64,000 bases of DNA from Saururus chinensis. Lineage: Eukaryota > Streptophyta > Magnoliopsida > Piperales > Saururaceae. The notes under the pieces were generated by a model that was not told where the DNA came from, made no database searches, and worked only from the letters and a program-made list of their open reading frames with translations. Each line of letters opens with the position of its first letter. The first letter of the stretch is position 1. The stretch is from positions 43,881,178-43,945,177 of the forward strand of contig CP141143.1 in assembly GCA_035235625.1 (NCBI GenBank), written 5' to 3'. Below, one piece after another: positions 1-10,578 of the stretch. A program made the position numbers and the translations under genes.

Positions 1-1800
1 TTGTTGTGCCCACATCATAGATATGAAACATGGCGTACAATTAGTTTCTTTTATAATGGCTTGACTTCTCAAATGAGGCAATTTGTTGAAATGATGTGTA
101 ATGAAGAGTTTTTGAGTAAAGAACCTGAGGAAGCATTGGACTATTTTGATGTGTTAGCTGAAAATACTCAATCATGGGAAGATTCTAATGAATTTGAAAG
201 TAGTAATAAGATCAAATCTAATTGGACAACTAAGGGAGGCATGTACCTTCTTAAAGTAGAGGATGATGTAAAAGCAAAAATTACAAGTTTAACTAGAAAA
301 GTTGAGGCTATGGAAATTCATAGGGAAAACATATCTAAAGCTTCTCAAAAAGCACAAGATATTTGTAATATATGTGAGAGTGATGGACACCAAACACAAG
401 ATTGTCCAACAATCCCTGCTTTTCAAGAGGTGCTGCATACTAAAGCAAATGCTATGAATACCTACAAAAGGTCTTTTTCTTCTCCTTATTCTGAAACTTA
501 TACTCGTAATTGGAGAAATCATCCCAACTTTAGTTGGAGAAATGAGTCTAATGTGCAGGTACCCCCTTCTTCCTCAAATTATGTTCCACCACATAAGAAG
601 ATTCTTCAAGACACATTGCAAACATTCATGCAAAGTTAAGCAACAATCAATAACCAAACAATGCAAGCCATCAATGACTTGAAGACTTCTATCACTCAAT
701 TGACCGCAGCTTTGAGCACTCAAGAGAAAGGGAAGTTTCCTTCTCAACCTCAACCAAATCCTAAAGGTTAATTTGTAATTGAAAATTTAAATTCTTCAAG
801 TTCACAAGAAGAGCATGCTAAGTCCATCACTATTTTGAGAAATGGAAAAGTTATTAACAAAGACATTCCAATGAAGGTTGTTGAACCTAAGGAGTCTTTG
901 AATTCAAAACATGGTGATGAACTTAACAACTCTGATTGTGTTGCTCCAATTCCTCCTCCTTTTCCTCAAAGATTACAATCTTCTTCTAAATTGGTACCAA
1001 ATGGTGACATTCTTGAAATTTTCAAACAAGTGAAAATTAACATTCCTCTCTTAGATGCTATTAAACAAATCCCATCTTATGCTAAATTTTTGAAAGACCT
1101 TTGTACAATCAAGCGTAAGCTACATGTACAAAAGAAGGCATTTTTGACAGAACAAGTAAGTGCAATTTTGCAACAAAACACCCCACCCAAATATAAAGAT
1201 CCTGGTTGTCCAACCATATCTTGTATAATTGGAAATTATAGAATTAAAAAAGCTTTGCTTGATCTTGGGGCAAGTGTTAATCTCTTACCTTATTCTGTTT
1301 ATGAGCAATTAGGTCTAGCGGATTTGAAACCTACTAACATAACACTTCAACTTGCTGACCACTCAATCAAAAGGCCAACAGGAATAGTGGAAGATGTCCT
1401 TGCTTAAGTGGACAAATTTTATTTTCTAGTGGACTTCATTGTTTTAGACACACATTCAGTTTCAAATGCATCTTCTCAAATCCCTATGATTTTAGGTCGT
1501 CCATTCCTTGCTACATCTAATGCTCTAATAAATTGTCAGAATGGAGTGATGAGGCTTTCTTTTGGGAACTTGACATGTGAGTTAAATATATTTAATGCCA
1601 GTAGACAACCATCAGACTTTGATGAAACTTTTGAGGTTGACATGGTTGAGAGTTTAGTGGAGGATGCCTTTCCTTTTATTTATTCTAATGATCCACTAAA
1701 TATTTGCTTAACTTACTCTGATTTGATTAGAATTGATAAAGAGAAGATAATTACTTTTAAGGATCCCTGGATGAGTTTAGATGGAGGTGTGTCTGGCTAA
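1..1800 (+). pseudogene. gag-protease of Athila-like element, with three in-frame stops
   Basis: One reading frame, open at the window start, runs to the stop at 1800 but is broken by TAA codons at 637, 769 and 1405. The first part is the C-terminal half of gag, which coats the RNA genome: a helical region, then a zinc knuckle CNICESDGHQTQDC (about 361-402) of the C-x2-C-x4-H-x4-C type. The aspartic protease follows near 1250-1790, with DLGASVNLLPYSVY as the active-site segment (D-L-G in place of the usual D-T/S-G) and MILGRPFLAT near its end. Frame is kept across all three stops, and each could come from a CAA glutamine codon by one C-to-T change. The gag copy at 15488-16691 is very similar. 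Confidence 0.85.
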
Positions 1801-3339
1801 AGACACTAAACTTAGCGCTCTTTAGAGGCAACCCACTTTTGGTTTTGATAGTTATTTTTGTTTAATAGTTAGTTTTTTTTTCTTTAGTTTTTATCTCTTA
1901 TTTCCTCTTTTCTTAGATTAGACATTGCATTTGTTTTTTTTTATACATTGAGGACAATGTTTAGTTTAGGTTTGGGGGTATAGAAAGAGATTTTTCTTTC
2001 ATATTTTTTTTAGTATTACTTAAAAAATTAATTAGATTTATGTTTTTGCTTATTACATTGATGCTAATTTTAGATATGTGACTATATTTAATGACATCAT
2101 ATTGCTTAGAATATGACTTGACATATTTAATGATTTTGAGTTCTGATTACTTCATATTGGTTTCTTGTGCTCCTATTTTGAAAAAAACTAAGAAAGACAT
2201 TTGCCTAAGTGACAATTCGAGCCTTTGATTATGGTCTTACATCTTGGTGGATATCATTGAAGTTAAGTAATTATTTTCTTATGAGAGTAAAACTTTGGCA
2301 TGATCTAGTAATATTCATGTTATCATGATAGAGTTTTGAGCTTCACTATTCTTCGTTTGTAGAACAATCAAGGACTTTTTGTCAACACAATTCAAGTTGA
2401 TTGTATAATGTGCTCAAGAAAAAAAAATGTGAAAAAAATTTGAAAAATTGTAAAGAATTAAAGTCACTCTATTGAGTAGACCGGGACTCGGCGTGCCTCA
2501 CTAAGCATAGGGTGTTCGAGTCAAAAGGTAGGGTTGACTAATTTATGACATGCATAGCCTTGAAGCCTATTTGGTTCAAGTTATTAAGCCTGAGGGGTGC
2601 TTTAACACCTAGTGCCCTGAGCCAACTGGATTGGGAGTCACTGGCCTAACACATGTTACATGGATCTCATAGAAAGCTTAAAAAGGTTAAGCCTTACACA
2701 TGTCATGTGAGATAAGCATAAAATTCTAGTAGGACATTATGCAATTATATCTTGAATGAGTTGTCAGGTGATCTAGGGTGTTTTACTTTTCGAAGAAGGT
2801 TTTGCATGATTCTCTATTATAATCTCTTGAAGATGAATGGATGCTAATTTCTATTTTTGAGTGTTGAAATTGAAATTGCTAAGTGGACATGAGACACATT
2901 GAGTTGTTCGATTCATGAGAATGGGATTGTATAATTACTTGGTAATGTCTGTTTTTCTAAAATTATTATGTATTTATGAGTACTTGCCACCAATATGAAG
3001 TTGTTAGAATGAATTATTTTTTCAGAAGACAAGTTATATTATGCATGATTGATTTTACTAAATGAAGTCACTTGTTTAAGAGGAGTTGATTTGTAAATTT
3101 GATGTGGTTGTAATATTAATTTTCTTCTATCATTTAAATTTCGAATTTTGTGGGTAGATTCACTGCAAACCCTCACGAGACACAACTCGTCTACTAGTGT
3201 AAGCTAGGGGTTTAAAGGCTTATTGCATATGCTAAATGCAATCGAGATTTCCTGCGGAAGTGGAGTAGTTAGTTTTGTTTTCTATTGTTTTAATTTTTGT
3301 TTTGCTCGAGGACTAGCAAAAAGTAAGTTTGGGGGTATT
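1801..3339 (+). other. Non-coding internal region of Athila-like element, ending in polypurine tract
   Basis: No ORF of note lies here. It is AT-rich. A purine stretch with GGGGG occurs near 1971-1990, and the actual polypurine tract (AAGTTTGGGGGTA, about 3325-3337) ends just before the LTR start at 3340. The polypurine tract primes plus-strand DNA synthesis. A pol region would be expected upstream in a full element but is absent. A tRNA-like string near 2480-2545 was considered and not accepted. Confidence 0.6.
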
Positions 3340-4772
3340 TGATGCACTGAAATAATATTTAATTAAATGTTCTCATATTTTGAATTGTAATCCTATTTTG
3401 TGTTAATTCAATGCTGATTTGGGTTATTTATGTTTTGAATAAGTTAGTTGGACCTTAATTGAGTTTACATGTCTAAACAAGCTTTAACAGGATCTAAGTA
3501 GAAGAGGAAGTAAAGCCCATCTATCCAAAGCTATTTGAAAGTCAAGAATGGGCCCCTAATGGTCTAAACATGCATGGAATGGTCGAATACAACCTTGTGG
3601 ACCCGTTTGATTTGAGATTTGTATGAAGAGGACTAAATTAGGAAAGAAGCTGATTCGGATAGATTGAGAGAGCCTTAGTATTTTGATCATATCTTTTTGT
3701 GTATAATTCAGATTGATATGATTTTAGTGGCATTGGAGAGAAGACTTTCGTGGCTAGAAGTGTTATTTCAGGAAGAAATTCCAAATTCCGAATATTAATG
3801 GGTCGAATTCGACATGAAAAGAGACAGCTAGTAAACTAACCCGAGGCCAGCACATGAAGAATATTTTCATTGATTATGATTGATACACATAAGGAAAGAC
3901 AAGGAGGCTAATTGGTTAACTAAAGGAAGATTCAAAGATACTTATTTGCTAAATAAATCATTATTTTATTTAGTATCTAATCGTTGCCAAAGAAGCAACC
4001 AATCATGCAATCAATCAGGATGCAATCTAGAGATATGATTTTACTTTCCTCTTTGAAGCAACCTCTTATATTCCTATAAATAGAGGGGTGGACGTGATGG
4101 ATGGAGGATCCCCTCCTCTTTGGAGCTCTCCTCTCCTATTTCTTCTCTCATTTTGTAATTTTGTTTTTAGTTTTATTGTAATGGCTTTCTAAAGCTCTCA
4201 AGCTAAGGCTAGAGGTGATTTGTAACAATTTAATGGAGTTCAATTCATGTTTCATCAATGGTTTCAAGTAAGTATTGTTTATTTGAAGTGATGTTTATTT
4301 AATATTGTTCTTCTTCTTATTTCTTTGTGATTTAGATACCTAAGATGCTTAAAGGTTCTCCTTTTTGATCTTTTGTGATTTGGATACATAGAAATCTTTA
4401 AGAGACAATTATTTTTATCCTTCATCTATCCAAAGCATTTCAATTTTTATTTTCAATTTTAATGTTCATATCTTCCGGTTAGATAGAATTTTTATTCGAT
4501 TCTAAGTGAGATAACATGATACATGAAGAACATCATTAGATGTTACAATGATCCTTAATGCCTTAGTGTTTTCTCATCTTGATTTCTTGACTCTATATTG
4601 CCTCAATACTCTTCTACTCTTTCTTTCTTAATCTTTCCTTTCTCTATTTCTTTGTAACCATTTTCTTTGTTGCATAAGTCTTTCCCTGTGGATCGACCTT
4701 ATCTACTACAATTGGCAAGTAAAACAAATCTGAATTTGGCTTCTTCATAGTCTTGGTTCAGACGTAACAACA
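3340..4772 (+). repeat. 3' LTR of Athila-like element
   Basis: The LTR starts TGATGCACTG just after the polypurine tract and ends CGTAACAACA. Two other copies in the window (minus strand, 17025-18422 and 19504-20953) share these ends, so the borders are well supported at about 1433 bp. A TATA box TATAAATA at 4075-4082 lies in the same context as in the other two copies, followed by a pyrimidine-rich stretch, consistent with a promoter near the middle of the LTR. Confidence 0.9.
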
Positions 4773-4977
4773 GAGAGTACGGGATCGTGAAGTCCTCGGA
4801 GTCTGAAATCTCAACAATCAAAGGATCCTCTTCACCTTTGCCCTTGTTGGTAAGGGCAATTTACGCACAGGGTAGTGGAACAAGGAGCCCGCGATATGTC
4901 TCATCTTTGACTTACCCATCTTTGACTTATTTATGCTGACTGATTTAGTTACTCGTTTATAGACAGTCGTACCTTGG

Positions 4978-4989
4978 GCTCCGATACCA
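4978..4989 (-). other. Primer binding site (tRNA-iMet type)
   Basis: The minus strand reads TGGTATCGGAGC two bases after the LTR end. This matches the usual plant sequence TGGTATCAGAGC, complementary to the 3' end of initiator tRNA-Met, with one change. It fixes the element's orientation as minus. Confidence 0.8.
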
Positions 4990-4991
4990 AT

Positions 4992-6826
4992 TGTTACATC
5001 CCGACTTTTTACATTAACTTAAAAGTCGGCATTACGTAAAATTTGTAAGTGTAGAGGGCCCGGATCGACCGTGTATAAACAAGAAACTCATAATGATGAT
5101 AAAGTGCATACGTACAAAAATTCAAAATAAATTAGAGCTATACATGCCATAAGTTTATGTCAGCAGAAATATACAATGTATACAAAATATTTAATTAAAC
5201 AAAATTTGGCATATCAGCTCTTGTTCCCCGGACCGATCGGCTACAGTCCCAAACTGGTATTTATACCTGCACTATCTGGGGGTGGGTGAGTATAAAACAC
5301 TATACCCAGTAGATAGCGTTAAATACTATAAACATGTAGAGACAAAATAGATCGTATGATAATTCCAAAATCAAATAATCACATAACTTAAAACAAATTC
5401 TTTTCGTACACAGAATGTCGCCGATACTAAAACGACATACACCCGTGCTCATGGGGCAACGGCATCAGAAGAAGAGGGGCTTTCCCATGACACCCCAACT
5501 CCTATGCGCGCCGGAAAGACTCTTTAGGCAGTATCGAGGAGTAATAAACTCAGATAGTCCTTGGTGTTACATACCGAAGAACTACCCTTCAAATTCCGAA
5601 TTTTTAAAATAAACAGAATAACCAAATAATGTTCAAATAAATAATATTAAAAAGATCTCGTAAAGGCAGACTTTTGTCCGACCCTTAAAACCCTTTAAAA
5701 TAATCTCCATTATACGACTTGGAGCGATAAGAGAAAAGAAAGGAGTATAGCCTACGTTTGCTGTCGGCTTAAAAATGATGGGTGGCACCTTCCCCTATGC
5801 AAAGATGGTTTCCTTTTCTGGTTCGAGTGAAGCGGGCAGAACCTCCCCTAGCGCTGGGACCGTCTCCTCGTCTGGCTCGGGTGAGGCGGGCAGAACCTCC
5901 CCTAGCACTAGGACCGTCTCCTCCTCCAGCTAGGGTGAGGCGGGCAGAACCTCCTTTAACGTCGGGCAGTCCTCGTTTCTGGCCGTAGAGTGGCGGATAG
6001 GGTCTCTTTGAGCCTCAGGTCATTTATACTATTTAGAGGGGTTATCTCGAAGAACGGATCTTCTCACGACATTGGGCACCATCGATTTAGGTAAAATTGG
6101 TTTTTAAACGGACAAGAACGGACATGGAAAAGTTAAGAAACACACATTTTAAGGGATAAAAACGGCGCGGCGAAGGCAAAGAGAAGGGAAGAGGGGTAGG
6201 GGCGAGTTGGGCACTCCCCCCCCTTCCCTACTGATGGAGAAGTCAGCCGTTGGATGCGCGCCACATGGCGCGCATCCAACGGCCGACAAAATGGCCCATA
6301 GCCGCGGCTAGCAGCATTAGCCGCGTAGGCTAGCCTGCGGCTGGCCTTGCCGCAGCAAGCCTGGACCTGCAGCAAAAGTGGCAGGTCTACCTGCCGCAAA
6401 GGCGGCTGGGGCTGACGCAGTCAGCCCCTGCTGATGCCGACGTCAGCACTAGTGTCAGCCTGCTAACATCACTATTTCAATATTTTTTTTTTATAAAACG
6501 AAAAACAAATTTAAATCAGGTAAAACTTTTTACCCCGAACTCGGAATTTCACGATCTTAGTACCGTTGGACTCATAGCGACAAGCCCTTCGAAACAAGAC
6601 CACACAAGTACATGTTTCTTACAACGAGAATGTAGGTCCCGCCAAAGGAACACACAACAAGGTCGTAGTCTACGATCTTGGTGTGCAAAAATTTTGCGTT
6701 TTTTCTTAAACCCACAGACACTAAGAATCCTACAAATCAAATAAAAGGGTTGACGAAAAATGATGCTAAAACAATATTAATATTGATAAGTAAAGTTTAT
6801 TAGGTTAAAAAAATTGGGATGTAATA
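4992..6826 (-). repeat. LTR of Tekay-like element (about 1.83 kb)
   Basis: This is the 5' LTR of the minus-strand remnant. Both ends carry the inverted terminal sequence TGTTACATCCC / GGGATGTAA. Inside are a GC-rich part (about 6160-6450) and a 54-bp tandem repeat. Short ORFs here (for example 5782-5988) follow the tandem repeat and look non-genic. Confidence 0.75.
5827..5975 (+). repeat. 54-bp tandem repeat, about 2.7 copies, inside LTR
   Basis: Units start at 5827, 5881 and 5935, each beginning GTGARGCGGGCAGAACCTCC. As 54 is a multiple of three, the repeat keeps one frame open and gives an apparent peptide with an 18-residue period around RAEPPLALGP. This is a minisatellite in the LTR rather than evidence for a protein. 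Confidence 0.85.
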
Positions 6827-8574
6827 GTTTAGTGCATTTGATTCATTCTTACGAACTTAGCAAATGAGTAGAACTTTATTTAAAACAATTAAATACACAT
6901 TCGTGACAAACTTTGGTGCTTTGTTCTAAATCTAGTTAAGCGAATGAAATTATATAAGTTAAGGCAGAACTGTCAAATTGTGGTCTCACTTTGTCTATTT
7001 GAATCATTATTATGAACATAACAAATGATTGAGATGTTTCTTTAAACTTTAAATGATATGATAATCATGCACATTCTTAATGAACTTCGATTTCAATTGA
7101 TTAAAAGGGTATAACATGACCAAAAGAGGTTTGGTTGCTTCATCATTTAGTATATTTGATTCATTCTAAAGAATTTAGCAAATGAGTACGTATTTATTTA
7201 AAATCATTAATAACAAATTAATAATGAGCTTTAGTACTTTATACTAAATCTAGTTAAGAGAATGAAATCATATAAGTTATGGAAGATCGGTCAAATTGTG
7301 GTATCACGTTGTCAATTTTATTCGTTATTACGAAGGTAACAAATAAAAAGGAGGAATCTTTTAACTTTAAACGATATAACGATTTGTGCACATTTTTAAT
7401 GAACAAAGGTTTTAATCAATTGAAAGGATGAAACTTGACCCAACGTGGTATGATTAGTTCATCATTTAGTCCATTTGAATGATCGTTATGAACATAGGGA
7501 ATGAAGATGTCTTTAGTTAAAAAAATTAAATGCACATTTGTGATAAGCTTTCTTTCTCTGTTCTATATCTAGTTAAGACAATGAAATCATATATGTTATG
7601 TAAGATCGGTCATATTGTGTTATCACTTTGTCCATTTCATTCATTATTACGAACAAAATAAATACAAGGGAAGAATCATTTAACTTTAAACGATATAACG
7701 ATTTGTGCAGATTCTTAATTAACTTAGGTTTTAATTGATTAAAAGGATATAACTTGAACAAAGTTGTCTAATTGGTTCATCATTTAGTGCATTTGATTCA
7801 TTCTTATGAACATAGATAATGAGTACATATTTAATTAAAATAATTAAATTCACATTAGTGGCGAGGTTTGGTGCTTTCTTCTAAATCTAGTTAAGCGAAT
7901 GAAATAATGTAATTTAAAGAACAGACAAATTGTGGTATCACTATGTCCATTTGATTCGTTATTACGATTGTATCAAACAAATGGGTGGTCTCTTTAAACT
8001 TTAAACGATATAACGATTTGTGTATATTCATAATTAACTTTGGTTTTGATTGATAAAAAAGATATAAGTGGACCAAAAGTGGTCCGATTAGTTCGTCATT
8101 TATTGTGTTCAATTTATTCCTCCAAACTCAGCAAATGAGTATGTATTTATTTCAAAAAGTAAAATAAACATTCATGACGAGCTTTGGTGCTATGTTCTAA
8201 ATCTAGTTAAGTAAATGAAGTAATAAAAGTTAAGGAAGAACATTTAAATTATGGTATTACCATGTTTATCTAATTCGTTATTACGAATGCAACAAACGAA
8301 TGTGAGGTCTCTTTAAACTTCAAACGATATAACGATATGTGCACATTCTTAATTAACTTTAGTTTTAATTAATTAAAATTATATAACTTAACCAAAAGTG
8401 GTCCAATTAGTTTATCTTTTAGTGTGTTTTATTCATTATTACAACTTTGAAAAATAGTATGTATATATTTAAAAAAATTAATTACACATTTATGAGGAGC
8501 TATTGTGTTTTGTTCTAAATCTAGTTATGTGAATAAAATCATATAAGTTAAGGAAGAACGGTCAATTTGTGGTA
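6827..8574 (+). repeat. 319-bp satellite, about 5.5 monomers (forward)
   Basis: Recurring landmarks such as TTTAGTGCATTTGATTC recur every 315-320 bp (about 6829, 7147, 7466, 7786, 8101, 8418). Each unit also contains GTGGTATCACTTTGTC and GATATAACGATTTGTGCAC. The array is AT-rich and diverged between units. ORFs here (7573-7761, 7891-8112) are minus-strand products of the monomer and recur with it. The array breaks at the TGGTA duplication of element A and resumes in register at 12602. Confidence 0.93.
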
Positions 8575-8926
8575 TGTTGTGAATGTTTAAAGGATACTAG
8601 GGGCTGCCATTATAGCCAAGTAGTAAGGTAATTAGTACTTTAATTAGTATTATGTAATAAGGGTATTTAAGTAATTTAGTTAATTAAGTAATTAGTTATT
8701 TATTTTAATTATGCTAATGGGCCTTAAGTGCTTGTTAGTGAGCCCACTTAACTAGTCTATTTAAATGTAAGGGTTAGGCCCTAAGTTGATTCAGTAAATG
8801 ATTAATTGTCTGATTTTTTTCCCTTTCTTCTGTGCTTCTCTCTTTCTGTCTGATGGCCATGCCATTTACCCTCCTCTTTCCCGGTCTCCCTACGCCACTC
8901 CCTGCTATGGACATCCATCCGTATCA
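8575..8926 (+). repeat. 5' LTR of element A
   Basis: Starts TGTTGTGAATG, ends CCGTATCA. A block at about 8735-8805 (TTAGTGAGCCCACTT, then TATTTAAATGTAAGGG and TAGGCCCT) is shared with the LTRs of elements B and C and probably holds the promoter; TATTTAAA is the likely TATA element. It differs from the 3' LTR at roughly 27 sites by eye, mostly transitions. Confidence 0.9.
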
Positions 8927-8980
8927 TTTGTATCAGAGCAGTTGCAATCCGTATCATTGGTATCAGAGCAGTTACAATCC
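8921..8980 (+). repeat. 30-bp tandem duplication of the LTR-primer-site junction
   Basis: Positions 8921-8950 and 8951-8980 are two near-identical 30-bp units, each spanning GTATCATT, the primer sequence and CAGTT-CAATCC. The first primer site is mutated (TTGTATCAGAGC); the second (8958-8969) is the canonical TGGTATCAGAGC. The second is therefore the likely functional primer site, 31 bp further from the LTR body than expected. Confidence 0.85.
8958..8969 (+). other. Primer binding site of element A (tRNA-iMet)
   Basis: TGGTATCAGAGC is an exact match to the plant initiator-Met tRNA primer site. It lies in the second unit of the 30-bp duplication. Confidence 0.85.
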
Positions 8981-10437
8981 CCAGCCATGGTTCCTATCTC
9001 AGCAGCCGCGGACAGCTCGAAGGCAGATCTTGCGACAGCATGGAACTCAAGCTCAACAAAATCCTGGCTGCATTGGATGTCCTAACGACTATGGTGAGAG
9101 CAGCAAACGGCGCGACGATCCTCCGCCCGCCCCAGGCCGCTCCATCGACAATGGTAGAGATCTAGACCAGCAGCGGCCGGCCGGAGGAGGAGAAGAAGGT
9201 TCCCCTGAACCCAAATCCCAGCCACAAGACAGTAAAGACGAAGGTCCCGGAGGTGGAGATTCGACTGTATCACCGGGAAGGGCCTAGTCGGGCTCAAGAC
9301 TCTCTATGCCTACAATCCCAAGACCGACAGGGAGGTGCCGATCCAGTTTCATTTGAGGAATGGGCGGTCTCTGCTCACCTCGTCCTCCAGCGATGGATCA
9401 ATGCCCTGTTTCTCTGTCAAAAACAGGGGAAAAGCGACCAAGTTTCCAAAGTTGTGGGCCTTTTCTATCCGCCAAAACCCTGGCCGCCTACTTCTCCTCC
9501 GCCTGTCATCTCTCTCGCCTCCCGCCGCGCCACTGGCCCAGGCGCTGGTCATTCTCACCGGCCCCCTGTTTCCACCCGCCGTCACCGTTGTCTCCATCCT
9601 CTCCGCCCAGACGAACTCCTCTGCTGACTATCACGCCGCTCCATTCAGGAAAGTTCTTCTATTGCGCGATTTTCGCAGGCGATTGCTTTGTCTTTGCGAA
9701 AATCTCTCGCCCGGCTCCCTTGACATCCATTCCTCCAATTGTGGCTATGGAAACTTTCCGCCGGATCAGTATCGAGGATACACTGCATTCCTGGATTTTA
9801 AGGGATAATCTCAGTCAAATTTGGCTATTGGGGAAGGTTTCATGTCTCCGGCGGATTATACGGAGGATTCGCCACTCTAGTTCGATCAATAGAGAAGGCT
9901 CCCTTGAATGGCGAAACCTCTGTGGGAATGAAGGCTATCGGGATTTGCTTTCCTGTGCGGGTCTTATTTCCACAGGAAGCAGTTGGAGGTTTTACACCAA
10001 TCGCCCTCACAATCTCTGGGGAATCACCTGTGAAGGAGATTCCGGTGTTACGGGAATTCAGGTACTTGCCCCGGATGTGCTGGATTCCGATCGAGTCACG
10101 TTCACATTGAGATCTGCTTTCCCTTTTCCCATAGCGAAAATCTTGGGCCGCTTCCCTGTTATCACCGGGTTTCCACAAAAGAGAGTTACGCAAGTCAGTC
10201 GGCGCCAGATTCAGGATATGGTTCCACATCCCTTAGCCTCTCAGATCTCTGAAGTTGTCATCCATCTTAGCACTGCTCGGTTCTCACTGAATTCATCATA
10301 AGACACGGCTGACAAGATATTACTATTGTTACTCTATCTAGATAACTTGGTCACTGATCCAGTGGAAATTTCGGAATTGGATGTGATTACAGAAGTGGCT
10401 TTGAGCTTGTACCTTACATCTCCCAGGGATTTATTGA
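8981..10437 (+). other. Internal region of element A upstream of the PPR-like ORF, degenerate coding remnant
   Basis: Several overlapping frames are open (for example 9335-9808 and 9360-10301), but none matches a family I know. Two short stretches recur in element B in the same order: PCFSVKNRG with a downstream FPKLWAF (9403-9475) against PCFTVENRG and PPKFGPF in B, then LRDNLSQ ... LISTG (9800-9975) against FRDKVSQ ... LISTG in B. They lie in different frames, so an ancestral coding region seems frameshifted. Not random sequence, function unknown. Confidence 0.5.
9404..9428 (+). other. Conserved 25-nt hairpin / NRG peptide motif
   Basis: CCCTGTTT and AAACAGGG form an 8-bp perfect stem around a 9-nt loop. 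The same layout occurs twice in element B and once, with one mismatched pair, in element C. In frame 2 it encodes PCFSVKNRG. Confidence 0.7.
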
Positions 10438-10578
10438 GTGAGAAAAGCTCCCTTCGAAAGCAACTTCGAGAAGCGCAGGAACTCTGATCCTCATAATGCA
10501 CAGCATAGTGATCAATGCTCGGATTCACGAATAAGGACTACTTGCGACAGTGTGGTCAGTCAAAATCTTGCAGCGCCC

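Larger units (their letters stand above)
1..4772 (+). mobile_element. Athila-like Ty3/gypsy retrotransposon, 3' part (5' end outside window)
   Basis: The element enters the window inside gag, runs through an aspartic protease and about 1.5 kb of non-coding DNA, and ends in a 3' LTR. No reverse transcriptase, RNase H or integrase lies between protease and LTR, so this copy is non-autonomous or pol-deleted. A close relative on the minus strand (15488-18422) has nearly the same gag and LTR and carries a primer site of the tRNA-Asp type usual for Athila elements. The element lies directly against a minus-strand Tekay-like remnant, so it probably inserted into that element. Confidence 0.8.
4773..6826 (-). 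mobile_element. Tekay-like gypsy remnant: 5' LTR, primer site and leader
   Basis: Read on the minus strand, an LTR (6826 down to 4992) is followed by TGGTATCGGAGC, the primer site for initiator-methionine tRNA, then about 205 bp of leader that breaks off where the Athila-like element begins. The LTR ends are inverted: TGTTACATCCC at 4992 and GGGATGTAATA at 6826, the terminal CA having become TA. The rest of the element is not in the window. The satellite starts directly at 6827. Confidence 0.7.

Noticed and set aside
2480-2550. tRNA-like sequence with GTGTTCGAGTC resembling a B box
   Set aside because: I could not fit acceptor and anticodon stems; the string lies inside the non-coding part of the Athila-like element.
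5782-5988. ORF with an 18-residue repeat (RAEPPLALGP)
   Set aside because: It is a 54-bp minisatellite inside an LTR, with no start context or homologue seen.
7573-8112. Repeated 60-80 codon minus-strand ORFs starting MVKLYPFN-like, also elsewhere in the array
   Set aside because: They recur once per satellite monomer and vary with it; they are by-products of the repeat.
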